Origin: an uncultured Pelagibacteraceae bacterium
GTDB lineage: Bacteria > Pseudomonadota > Alphaproteobacteria > Pelagibacterales > Pelagibacteraceae
NCBI GenBank assembly: GCA_902516395.1
Contig: CABXYN010000001.1
Span: 40,797-104,796 of the forward strand
Reading direction: 5' to 3'
DNA length: 64,000 nt
The notes beneath the pieces were generated by a model. That model made no database searches. It was not told the origin of the DNA and was given only the letters and a program-made list of their open reading frames with translations. The position numbers and the translations under genes are program-made. Of this stretch, positions 18,473-25,815 are shown piece by piece; the first letter of the stretch is position 1, and the number at the start of each line of letters is the position of its first letter.

Positions 18473-19481
18473 AATTTTAATTTTAAAAAATGATAGGGCT
18501 GGTGATTTAATGACATCCTTGAAATTAATATCTTCTCTGAATTATAATAATAAGCTGAAAATTTATTTATCAGAATTAAATAATGGGTTTTCTTTTTTTT
18601 TTAAAAATATCAATACTGAAAAGATTAATTTTAATTTAGATATAAAAGATAAAATCAAGATTTTTTTTGATTTGTATAAAAATTCTTATGATGAGGTATA
18701 TATATTAACTCCAAAAAGCTTCTACTTTTTTTTACCATTATTTTTTAGAAGAGTAAAATTCTACTCAATTGTATATAACAATAAAAGAAATAGACCTATT
18801 AACTGGTTAAGAAAGTTTTTATTCAAATATAGAATAATTTATAGAAATAAAATTAATATATCTAGCTACAGAGATATCCAGCTAGAATTATTAGATAAAA
18901 AGGATAATATCGATAATGATTTTTCAAATATATGTGTACCAAAGATTTCGCGTAAATTATATAATATAATTCCAAAACAATTTCTTTTTTTTCAATTTAG
19001 ATACCTTTTTTTTTTAAAGCTAGGGTGGGGCTTGGATGAATTTAATTTATTAATGAATAAATTGCTCTCAAAATATGAAAATATCCTTTTTTCATCTGAT
19101 AATGAGAAAAATGATGAAATATTGGAATTCAATAAGCATTTTGAAGAAAATTATTCTATAATAGATACGAATAAATATTTTAGTAAAATTAATAATACAA
19201 ATAAGAAGATTTTTTATCTTAAGAATATAAATGCTGAAAATTTATTTCTTATTTGTAAAGAGTCTAAAATGAATCTAGCAAAAGAGGGTATAATTAGCCA
19301 TATCTCTTATTTTCATAATGTTAAGTGTCATAATCTTTTTAATTTTCAAATTAATTCATTTGATGACTATAAGTTTCAAAAAATAAGTTATTCTGAATGG
19401 TCTAAAGGAATGAATATAAGTTTTTCGTTTTTAAATTCAAGTATTGAAAAATCAATAAAAAAAATTTTACGTAATGTATAA
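18465..19481 (+). CDS. GT9-like (heptosyltransferase-type) glycosyltransferase
   Basis: A 338-residue protein whose N-terminus KILILKNDRAGDLMTSLKLISSL matches the start of heptosyltransferase-type GT9 enzymes (kILiirlrxiGDxvxtxP). A matching C-terminal donor-binding half is less clear. There is NLFLICKESKMNLAKEGIISHISYFHN where GT9 proteins have the GxDtgxxHlAaa motif, here replaced by an unusual sequence. The middle is rich in Phe, Tyr, Lys and Asn. It may be a divergent or altered transferase for LPS core or another surface glycan. It overlaps the GT4 gene by eight bases. Confidence 0.55.
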   Translation: MNKILILKNDRAGDLMTSLKLISSLNYNNKLKIYLSELNNGFSFFFKNINTEKINFNLDIKDKIKIFFDLYKNSYDEVYILTPKSFYFFLPLFFRRVKFYSIVYNNKRNRPINWLRKFLFKYRIIYRNKINISSYRDIQLELLDKKDNIDNDFSNICVPKISRKLYNIIPKQFLFFQFRYLFFLKLGWGLDEFNLLMNKLLSKYENILFSSDNEKNDEILEFNKHFEENYSIIDTNKYFSKINNTNKKIFYLKNINAENLFLICKESKMNLAKEGIISHISYFHNVKCHNLFNFQINSFDDYKFQKISYSEWSKGMNISFSFLNSSIEKSIKKILRNV

Positions 19482-19483
19482 AT

Positions 19484-20233
19484 ATGAAAGATAAACTTTT
19501 AGAACGAATTAATAGGATTTTAAGATTTTTAATGTCTGATGATTATAAAGGAAGTCATAAATATCAAAATAAAAATCAAATTACAAACCGATACATAATA
19601 ACAAAATTACTTAAAGATAAAAGATTTATACCAAAAAATATTGTTGATGTTGGTTGTGGATATGGTGAATGGACAAAAGTTTTGTTAGATAAATTTCCAT
19701 CATCAACATATTATTTGTTTGATGCAAACAAAAATAATGAAAAACATCTTAAGGACTTAACTAAAAACAAAGATAATTTACATTATAAAATATGTTTACT
19801 GTCTGATAAAATAAGCAATTATAAATTTTTCAGCATGGGGACAGGATCCTCAATTTACGAGGAAAATACCAATCATCCAAGGATAGTTATGGATATGACA
19901 TCCTCAACCTTAAAAAAAGAGCTAAATTATGAACTTTCTAATTTTAAGAATAATTTAATAAAATTAGACGTTCAAGGTTCAGAATTAAAAGTTTTGGATG
20001 GTTTAGGTGATTTAATTGATAATTTTGAGGTAATAATTTTAGAAGTCTCTTTGCATGAATACAATAAAGGAGCTCCCTTATTCATTGATATTATTAATTA
20101 TATGAAGGGAAAAAATTTTAAATTATATGATTTATTTGACTTTAAAAGATTAGGTCAAGAAAAATCATTCTTATTACAGTTTGATTGTATTTTTGTAAAT
20201 CAAAAGTCTAATTTATTGAATGTTAATTTTTAA
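19484..20233 (+). CDS. FkbM-family SAM-dependent methyltransferase
   Basis: A 249-residue class I methyltransferase. The SAM-binding motif I is IVDVGCGYGEWTKVL at about residues 49-63, followed by an acidic strand end (YYLFDANKNNEKHL). The FkbM signature LIKLDVQGSELKVLDGL is near residue 160, followed by FEVIILEVSLHEYNKGAP. FkbM enzymes O-methylate sugars or polyketides, so it probably caps or decorates the glycan made by the neighbouring transferases. It is two bases from the upstream gene. Confidence 0.85.
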   Translation: MKDKLLERINRILRFLMSDDYKGSHKYQNKNQITNRYIITKLLKDKRFIPKNIVDVGCGYGEWTKVLLDKFPSSTYYLFDANKNNEKHLKDLTKNKDNLHYKICLLSDKISNYKFFSMGTGSSIYEENTNHPRIVMDMTSSTLKKELNYELSNFKNNLIKLDVQGSELKVLDGLGDLIDNFEVIILEVSLHEYNKGAPLFIDIINYMKGKNFKLYDLFDFKRLGQEKSFLLQFDCIFVNQKSNLLNVNF

Positions 20234-20250
20234 ATTTTTTTAAATAATTT

Positions 20251-21306
20251 ATGATTATAACTAATTTAATTAAAGTTATTTTTATCAATTTTTTAATTTT
20301 ATTTATAGGAATTTTTATCATTGAATTAATTTTTGGTAATTGGTTTAATAATAAAAATCTAAGTAATTTATTACTTAGTATTGATAAGCACAGATTGATA
20401 TCGAACCTACCATATAAATCTGATAAACCAGCCTTGTATACCACTGACTCCAATGGTTTTAGAGCCAATAAGCATGAGTTGTCTCAAATAGATATATTAA
20501 TTATAGGAGGCAGCACTACAGAGCAAAAACTTATAGATGATAATTTAATATGGACTAAAATCTTAGAAAAAAATTTAAATTCTGATAATTTTTCCTACAC
20601 TTTAAATGCTGGTATTGGAGGTCAAACATCATTTGGTCATGTCAGAATATTTGATTTATGGCTTTCTAGGTTTGAGAAACTTAATCCCAAAATTATAATA
20701 ATTTATATTGGTATAAATGATGCACTTTTCATGATTGAAAATATTGATGATAACATTGATTATGATAAAGGAAGGTTAATGAGTAATAAAAATCGCGATT
20801 TTCTTGAAATTGAAAATAGAATTGAAAATTACTTTCAATTCCTTAAAAATAATAGTGCGATCATATTATTTTTTAAAATGATAAATGGAAATTTAATCTC
20901 CTTGAAATATGATTTTGGATACTTTAAAAAACCATTTATTTTTGAAACTCCAACAAAAACTATTGATACAATTGAACTAAAAGTTGATAATAAACAAATA
21001 TTAAACTATTTGAAAAAGTATCAAAATAATCTAATTGAATTAAATAAAATAATAGTTAAATCTAAAGCTGTACCTATATTTGTTACACAAAATGTTTCTT
21101 CAAATCATTGGATAAAAAAATATTTATATATTATCAATAATGAGACGACAAATTACTGTAATTCAACAAATACTATTTGTTTTGATCTTGCTAGTGAACT
21201 TTATTTAGATGATGAAGATTTTTATGATGGTATACATAATAATCCTTCAGGCTCAAAGAAGGTGGCAGATTATTTATATAAAAAACTTGAAAATTTGAAT
21301 AATTAA
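20251..21306 (+). CDS. Membrane-anchored SGNH/GDSL hydrolase
   Basis: A 351-residue protein with one N-terminal transmembrane anchor (about residues 5-28). The periplasmic SGNH domain has block I ILIIGGSTTEQ (Ser nucleophile near residue 82), block II Gly in NAGIGGQTSFG, block III IYIGINDA (Gly and Asn) and block V YDGIHNNPSGSKKVA (Asp-x-x-His dyad). All catalytic blocks are present, so it should be an active esterase, acetyl transfer enzyme or deacetylase. Position at the end of the glycan operon suggests acylation or deacylation of the polysaccharide. It converges on the recombinase gene, nine bases away. Confidence 0.8.
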   Translation: MIITNLIKVIFINFLILFIGIFIIELIFGNWFNNKNLSNLLLSIDKHRLISNLPYKSDKPALYTTDSNGFRANKHELSQIDILIIGGSTTEQKLIDDNLIWTKILEKNLNSDNFSYTLNAGIGGQTSFGHVRIFDLWLSRFEKLNPKIIIIYIGINDALFMIENIDDNIDYDKGRLMSNKNRDFLEIENRIENYFQFLKNNSAIILFFKMINGNLISLKYDFGYFKKPFIFETPTKTIDTIELKVDNKQILNYLKKYQNNLIELNKIIVKSKAVPIFVTQNVSSNHWIKKYLYIINNETTNYCNSTNTICFDLASELYLDDEDFYDGIHNNPSGSKKVADYLYKKLENLNN

Positions 21307-21315
21307 TAGATATTA

Positions 21316-22233
21316 TTAAAATTTAATATTATTTAATGCATTATTTTTAAATAAATTTGCCTCTTGTATATATCTTCTAACCATTTGTGTTGTTTTGTGA
21401 CCTGTCATAGCCATAATGTTACGCTCCTCTGCACCTGCCTCAGCTGCGGACGTAGCAAATCCTGATCTTAAACTATGGCCGCCATACATATTTGGATCTA
21501 AACCTGATAACGATGCATATTTTTTTATTATTAGTGAAACAGACTTATCAGATATATTAAAAATTTTTCCCTTATTTATTTTAAAATATTCTATCCATTC
21601 TTTAAGTTTAATTACTGGGCAATATTCTGAATTTTTAAAATAGGGGATGCCTTTTATGCTCCCTTCTCCAATTTGGTCTGTTTTTGACCTTTTTATAAAT
21701 ATTTTTAGCCCTTCGTTAACAAATTCTAGGTCTTCATATTCTATACTTACAAGTTCAGACCTTCTAAACCCGCCTGAAAATCCCAATAATAATAATGATT
21801 TATCTCTAATCTTTTTAAATTCTTTATTTTCATGCTTATCTATAGCTTTAAGAATTAATTTTAAACTATTGATTAATAATGGTTTTTTTGCAATTTGTCG
21901 CGACCCATTAATTCGTTTTATTCCTAATAAATTTTCTATGATAATTGGATGTTTAGTGTCTAAATAATGCCCTTTTATTTTATGAACAACTTTTATTGAG
22001 GCTATTCTTCTTTTTAATGTACTAAATTTACTTATTTTAGACATGTGCGTTAAGTATAAAGATAGAATTTTTGGCTCAGTAGGAAGAGCATTTAACCCAT
22101 TTTTTATGCAAAATAATCTAAAATGTTTAAAGTCTGAGTCGTAGGCTCTAACAGTATTATTTGACTTAGAGTTTTTAAGATTTCTAATTGTCTCTAATTC
22201 AAGTGATTTTACATCTGTAACTATATCATTCAT
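21316..22233 (-). CDS. Tyrosine recombinase / site-specific integrase
   Basis: A 305-residue recombinase with an N-terminal core-binding (SAM-like) domain (NTVRAYDSDFKHFRLFC) and a C-terminal catalytic domain. The active-site residues are all present: Arg in SGGFRRSELVSI, Lys in IKRSKTDQ, His and Arg in GGHSLRSGFATSAAEAG, His in AMTGHKTTQM, and Tyr in RRYIQEANL. The general look is that of Cre/phage-type integrases of alphaproteobacteria rather than XerC/D. The start at 22233 is preceded by GGAA. An in-frame ATG at 22251 would add six residues but lies inside the loop of the inverted repeat at 22233-22269. It closes the glycan cassette and converges on the SGNH gene. Confidence 0.92.
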   Translation of the reverse strand: MNDIVTDVKSLELETIRNLKNSKSNNTVRAYDSDFKHFRLFCIKNGLNALPTEPKILSLYLTHMSKISKFSTLKRRIASIKVVHKIKGHYLDTKHPIIIENLLGIKRINGSRQIAKKPLLINSLKLILKAIDKHENKEFKKIRDKSLLLLGFSGGFRRSELVSIEYEDLEFVNEGLKIFIKRSKTDQIGEGSIKGIPYFKNSEYCPVIKLKEWIEYFKINKGKIFNISDKSVSLIIKKYASLSGLDPNMYGGHSLRSGFATSAAEAGAEERNIMAMTGHKTTQMVRRYIQEANLFKNNALNNIKF

Positions 22234-22269
22234 ATTATTTCCGATAACCATTAATTATCGGAAATAATA
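22233..22269. repeat. Perfect 15-bp inverted repeat with 7-bp spacer: candidate recombinase core site or operator
   Basis: TATTATTTCCGATAA (22233-22247) and its exact reverse complement TTATCGGAAATAATA (22255-22269) flank CCATTAA. Two inverted arms of 11-15 bp around a 6-8 bp spacer is the architecture of tyrosine-recombinase core sites such as loxP, FRT and dif. The inner ATAA...TTAT ends also resemble dif, but the spacer is 7, not 6. It sits at the start of the recombinase gene and overlaps the -10 of its likely promoter. It could equally be an autoregulatory operator. There is no T-run, so a terminator is unlikely. Confidence 0.75.
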
Positions 22270-22292
22270 ATATAACACATTTTACAAGTCAA
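22264..22292 (-). promoter_or_regulatory. Probable promoter of the recombinase gene
   Basis: Reading on the minus strand, TTGACT (22292-22287) is followed after exactly 17 bases by TATTAT (22269-22264), a 5/6 match at each box. The -10 hexamer is the outer six bases of the right arm of the inverted repeat. Transcription would start near 22257 inside that repeat, leaving a leader of about 24 bases to the ATG at 22233. Any protein bound to the repeat would block this promoter. Confidence 0.6.
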
Positions 22293-22316
22293 GCATTTAA
22301 TGTAAAAAGAATCTTA

Positions 22317-22481
22317 ATGCCTAAATACGTATTAATCGGTCTGATTGTTGTTATTGGAACATTTCTAATAATGAATTACTGGCCGAAATTAAAAGAACAA
22401 ACAAAAAATCGTATTTTAATGATTATTTTTGGCATTTTTTTTATAAGCATTTTTGTTCTGCTATTTTTATTAATGTTTTGA
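22317..22481 (+). CDS. Small two-helix membrane protein
   Basis: A 54-codon frame beginning MPKYVLIGLIVVIGTFLIM and ending in a second hydrophobic stretch (ILMIIFGIFFISIFVLLFLLMF). A polar, charged loop WPKLKEQTKNR lies between them. Two transmembrane helices fill almost the whole protein. The stop TGA lies six bases before the TTG of the next gene, and the GAGG at 22480-22483 that spans the stop would be that gene's ribosome-binding site. This supports translation of both. No family is recognised. Its own ribosome-binding site is weak. Confidence 0.5.
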   Translation: MPKYVLIGLIVVIGTFLIMNYWPKLKEQTKNRILMIIFGIFFISIFVLLFLLMF

Positions 22482-22487
22482 GGTTAA

Positions 22488-22961
22488 TTGATAGATATTA
22501 TTAGTATTTTAGTTGCTGGGATATTTTCATGCATAATTCTTGATATTCTTGGTTATTTGCTCAAATTAATGGGTATTCCAGAACCATCTTGGGGAATTGT
22601 TGGAAGATGGACTTATTATATGCTTAAAAATGCTACTTTTTATAACCCAAATGTTGTCCAAATGCCTAATTTTAGATATGAGGTTTTACTTGGATGGGTT
22701 TTTCACTATTATGTGTCAATTTGTTGGGCCGTTATTTATTATTTTTGTTTTTTTATTATAGGTCTAAAAATGAGCTATTATTCTGGCTTTATTTTTGGAG
22801 CTCTTACAACTTTAGCTCCATTACTGATATTTCTGCCATTTACCGGACAAGGAGTATTTGCAAATAAGACTGAAATACCTTTTAAAACGTCAATTATGTT
22901 TTTGGTAAGACATTCAATTTATGGAATTGCAATGTATGAAGGTTTTAGATGGTTTACTTAA
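22488..22961 (+). CDS. DUF2938-family membrane protein
   Basis: A 157-residue protein with about four transmembrane helices. The N-terminal block GIFSCIILDILGYLLKLMGIPEPSWGIVGRW and the later YEVLLGWVFHYYVSICWAVIYY and AMYEGFRWF agree with the DUF2938 family, whose function is unknown. The start is TTG at 22488, with AGG six bases upstream. No ATG gives the conserved N-terminus. It follows the small membrane protein by six bases and precedes a noncoding, GC-rich region. Confidence 0.65.
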   Translation: MIDIISILVAGIFSCIILDILGYLLKLMGIPEPSWGIVGRWTYYMLKNATFYNPNVVQMPNFRYEVLLGWVFHYYVSICWAVIYYFCFFIIGLKMSYYSGFIFGALTTLAPLLIFLPFTGQGVFANKTEIPFKTSIMFLVRHSIYGIAMYEGFRWFT

Positions 22962-23057
22962 AGCTTTAGATTAACTTATCCCCACTATTCAACCCTGTGA
23001 AAAACTAAGTATATTCAACGATAAAGTGATACATACAACCTACCCTATCTGATATTG

Positions 23058-23256
23058 TCTTAAATGAATTAAGAGGCAACTCTTAACTGACCATCTGGGG
23101 AAAAACCGAGAGGTTCAAGCCCAGAGGGCAGAAAGCCTTGCAGAGTAGCGCTAAAATTGTAGGGTGGAAGGCATGGCGGTAGCGCATACAACGACGTGCC
23201 AAAAACTACTGTTCTTTGTACCTGAAAAGGTGCAAGGAAACAGGGTTTTTTCTTTT
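23058..23256 (+). ncRNA. Candidate structured RNA (independent sRNA or ogt leader)
   Basis: This noncoding stretch is clearly richer in G+C than its surroundings and folds locally into several hairpins, three with GNRA tetraloops. Hairpin 23069-23086 is TTAAGAG/CTCTTAA with loop GCAA. Hairpin 23094-23125 is TCTGGG/CCCAGA enclosing AACC/GGTT with loop GAGA. Hairpin 23170-23200 is GGCAT/GTGCC. Hairpin 23209-23243 is a long stem with loop GAAA, followed by a T-run. I could not match it to RNase P, tmRNA, SRP, 6S or a common riboswitch by their conserved motifs. The 5' end is uncertain and could lie further upstream (CCTACCCT at 23037-23044 may pair with AGGGTGG at 23161-23167). Confidence 0.65.
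23209..23256 (+). terminator. Intrinsic terminator directly before ogt
   Basis: The left arm 23209-23223 and right arm 23228-23243 pair over about 15 bp, with two G-T pairs and one bulged A, around a GAAA tetraloop. The run TTTTTTCTTTT follows at 23246-23256. The ATG of ogt begins at the very next base. The only candidate ribosome-binding bases for ogt (AGGG at 23242-23245) lie at the foot of the stem, so ogt expression probably depends on whether this structure forms. Confidence 0.8.
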
Positions 23257-23532
23257 ATGATCCTCAAAGGCACAAAATTTCAATTAAAAGTATGGAAATA
23301 CCTTAAAACTATTCCCAAAGGTGAATTAAGGTCCTATTCTCAGGTGGCAAAGGCAATAAATAAGCCAAAAGCAGTAAGAGCTGTAGCAAACGCAATAGGA
23401 AAAAATCCTTATGCTCCAAAAATACCTTGTCATCGGGTAATAAGGTCAGATGGTTCTTTAGGTGGTTATTCAGGTAAAGGCGGGGTAAATACCAAGAAAA
23501 AATTGCTAAAACTAGAAGGTATTTTGCTCTAA
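23257..23532 (+). CDS. ogt: Methylated-DNA-protein cysteine methyltransferase (catalytic domain only)
   Basis: A 91-residue protein containing just the C-terminal, DNA-binding/catalytic domain of O6-alkylguanine-DNA alkyltransferase. It has FQLKVWKYLKTIPKGELRSYSQVAKAI, the helix-turn-helix with Arg finger (VRAVANAIGKNPYAP), and the acceptor cysteine in IPCHRVIRSDGSLGGYSG. It repairs O6-methylguanine by suicide transfer to that Cys. The PCHRV motif means a true methyltransferase, not an alkyltransferase-like PWHRV protein. The start at 23257 gives the normal domain boundary. Upstream in-frame codons (from 23164) fall inside the structured RNA and are not protein-like. Confidence 0.9.
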   Translation: MILKGTKFQLKVWKYLKTIPKGELRSYSQVAKAINKPKAVRAVANAIGKNPYAPKIPCHRVIRSDGSLGGYSGKGGVNTKKKLLKLEGILL

Positions 23533-24038
23533 AAATGTTTAATAGCAACGTTTTTTTATTAATTTACAATATTTAGTATTTTTTTTTTAATATCACCTAT
23601 AAGTTGCACTGTAAAAATATAAATGCTTAAAATAGACCCAATTTTGGGCTTTTAAACGGTATATTCGAATACTGCAGAGCTACTCAAAAATTGTCATTTT
23701 TAAAATAAAATTTTAATTGTAATTATTTGAGTTATTTCAAAAATATATTCTTGAACTATGTATTTATCAAAATATTAGCATATTTACTTGCTTTTTTAAG
23801 TTATTTATTGCCTAATTCTAGTAATTATAATTCTAATAATAAACTGTTAGTAATTCCCTACTCTACTTTCGTAAAATCATGCTTAATCAATGAATAATTA
23901 TAGAATTAATTCTCATAAAATTAGATTTTATATTATTATTAATAAAGTAAATATAAGTATATATAAAATATAAAAAATTATAAATAACAGTAGTTTAAAA
24001 GTATTAATTAAAGTACTACATTAGTATATTAGTAAGTC
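23533..24038. other. 506-bp A+T-rich noncoding gap
   Basis: No open frame of credible length, tRNA or conserved RNA motif is seen. ogt and the EamA transporter gene converge on this gap. A weak hairpin CCCA-ATTT-TGGG (23637-23648) followed by CTTTT could be a terminator about 100 bases after ogt. AGTAAG-T-CTTACT lies near 24029-24041 at the end of the transporter gene. For a genome with mostly 0-20 base spacers this is unusually long and may be a remnant of lost genes. Confidence 0.6.
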
Positions 24039-24899
24039 TTACTTACCTATATAAACTTTTGATAAATAATACTCTCTCCTAGATATGTAAAGACCACACA
24101 GTACAATTATGAATAGACCTAAATATGTCCAATTATCTGGTAATTCATTAAATATATAATAACTAAGCAAAATATTGGTAATAATTTCAGTATAGCCAAG
24201 AGGAGCTAATTTAGATGCATCTGCGTATTTAAGAGATAAAATAATAAAAAGATGAGCAATAGCAGCAATAAATCCAATTAAAGCCATCATAATCCATTGA
24301 CTATATGATGGATGTATCCATACATCAGGCATAAATAAAGACATAACTATGGTCCCTACTGTGCCAGCAAATAATAAAGTTAACAAAGAGTTATCAGATG
24401 TGCTTAATTTTCTTGTAATTATTAAATAAAATCCATAGCAAATACCATTACCCAATGCAGCTAATGTAGCTAAATTAATCTCTAAAAAACCAGGTCTAAT
24501 GACAATTAAAGTCCCTATAAAACCCATGGATACAGCTGTCCATCTTCTTAAACCAACCTTTTCGTTTAAAAAGAAAGGGGACATTGCAGTTACACAAATT
24601 GGGGCAACAAATGCTAAAGTTAATGCTTTAGGCAATGAAATCTCAGATATTGCAAAAAAAAATAAATATGTGGAAAATACAAAAATTAAACCTCTTATCA
24701 ATTGGAGCATAGGTTTTTTACTCCAAACCAAAGATTTTCTGTCAAAAAGAAGCATTATAGAAAGCGCTAAAACAACTGTAAAAAAATATCTAGCCCAAGT
24801 AATTTGCAAAACATCCATAGAAGAACTTAAATATTTTGCGATAGCATCCATAAATGGAACAATCATCCATGCTGATGCATTCAGAATAACAGCCTTCAT
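24039..24899 (-). CDS. EamA/DMT-superfamily transporter
   Basis: A 286-residue protein with ten predicted transmembrane helices arranged as two EamA repeats (first near WMIVPFMDAIAKYL to FLNEKVG, second from LAALGNGICYGFYLIITRKL to YYIFNELPDNWTYLGLFIIVLCGLYI). The repeat ends FLNEKV and IFNELP are the usual EamA glutamate motifs. The family exports or imports small metabolites such as amino acids and purines across the inner membrane; substrate unknown. It is 16 bases downstream of the AEC transporter on the same strand, so the two may be one unit with hom. Confidence 0.85.
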   Translation of the reverse strand: MKAVILNASAWMIVPFMDAIAKYLSSSMDVLQITWARYFFTVVLALSIMLLFDRKSLVWSKKPMLQLIRGLIFVFSTYLFFFAISEISLPKALTLAFVAPICVTAMSPFFLNEKVGLRRWTAVSMGFIGTLIVIRPGFLEINLATLAALGNGICYGFYLIITRKLSTSDNSLLTLLFAGTVGTIVMSLFMPDVWIHPSYSQWIMMALIGFIAAIAHLFIILSLKYADASKLAPLGYTEIITNILLSYYIFNELPDNWTYLGLFIIVLCGLYISRREYYLSKVYIGK

Positions 24900-24915
24900 A
24901 AGAAAATCTTATCTC

Positions 24916-25815
24916 TTAATTAAAGTATTTTAAAGCAAAGAATACAGTAATAGGAACAGTCACAAGAGACATTAAGGTAGATACTACTATGGTGCTTGAA
25001 ATATTATCAACAATTTCCTTAGGTGAATACATAGAGGCAACTAGGTAACAAAGAATTGCGCTAGGCATAGATGCTTGAATTAAAAGTACACCGGCTGCAA
25101 AGCCAGATAGATTAAAAAAGGAAATTAAAGCGAAACCAATTAAAGGTCCTATAATAACTCTTCCAGTAGATGTGATTAAAGCATCCTTAAAAGAAAAAAC
25201 TTTCATTTGTGTTAATGAGACACCTAAAGACATCAATATCATCACTATCATTCCATAAGCAAGAAGCATGACCGTATTTAAAACAAATGTTGGTAAAGAT
25301 ATTTCATAATAAAGAAAAGTAATCGTTGCAATTATTGCATAAAATGATGGACTTTTAATTATAACTTTTAAATCGAACTCACGCTTAGCTAAAAAAATAT
25401 TTAGAGTGAAATGAAGAAGCACAACTAAAGAAGATATAGCTGCCGCTACACCCATACCTAATTTACCATAGGCAAATAAGCATATTGGAATACCCATATT
25501 ACCTGTATTAGGTAAAAAAAATGTTGGCAACTCCCTCAAATAATCTTTTTTCATCAAAATTAAAAAAATTAGCCCAACAATTAAAAAAGAGGATAAAAGA
25601 ATTACTGCATATAAAAAATACTCAGAAAACATTGCAAAAGTTACACCACTTGCCGATATTGAGAATATTACTATCGATGGTGTTCCAAAATTAGCAGAAT
25701 AAGTAGTTATAAATGATGTATCAAAATTTGGATTTTTTTTTCCCAGAAAATATCCAATACCAACTATAAAAAAAACTGGGAAAAGAACTTCAAATAATTT
25801 TATATAAAGTTCCAT
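24916..25815 (-). CDS. AEC (auxin efflux carrier)-family transporter
   Basis: A 299-residue membrane protein with about ten helices in the AEC pattern. The N-terminal half has FFIVGIGYFLGKKNPNFD and NFGTPSIVIFSISA. The central block FFLPNTGNMGIPICLFAYGKLG holds the conserved N-x-G-N-M-G-x-P motif. The second half ends LLIQASMPSAILCYLVASMY. Bacterial members move dicarboxylates or other organic anions, and some have been linked to amino-acid export; the substrate here is not predictable. It overlaps the hom stop by one base, which suggests co-transcription with homoserine dehydrogenase. Confidence 0.85.
   Translation of the reverse strand: MELYIKLFEVLFPVFFIVGIGYFLGKKNPNFDTSFITTYSANFGTPSIVIFSISASGVTFAMFSEYFLYAVILLSSFLIVGLIFLILMKKDYLRELPTFFLPNTGNMGIPICLFAYGKLGMGVAAAISSLVVLLHFTLNIFLAKREFDLKVIIKSPSFYAIIATITFLYYEISLPTFVLNTVMLLAYGMIVMILMSLGVSLTQMKVFSFKDALITSTGRVIIGPLIGFALISFFNLSGFAAGVLLIQASMPSAILCYLVASMYSPKEIVDNISSTIVVSTLMSLVTVPITVFFALKYFN

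Noticed and set aside
22233..22269. Chromosomal dif site
   Set aside because: The inverted repeat resembles dif, but the spacer is 7 bases instead of 6 and it is paired with a non-Xer-like recombinase, so a lox-type site or operator is more likely.
23164..23256. Longer N-terminus for Ogt starting at 23164
   Set aside because: The extra 31 residues are translated from the structured RNA and terminator and have no protein-like conservation. The domain begins naturally at 23257.
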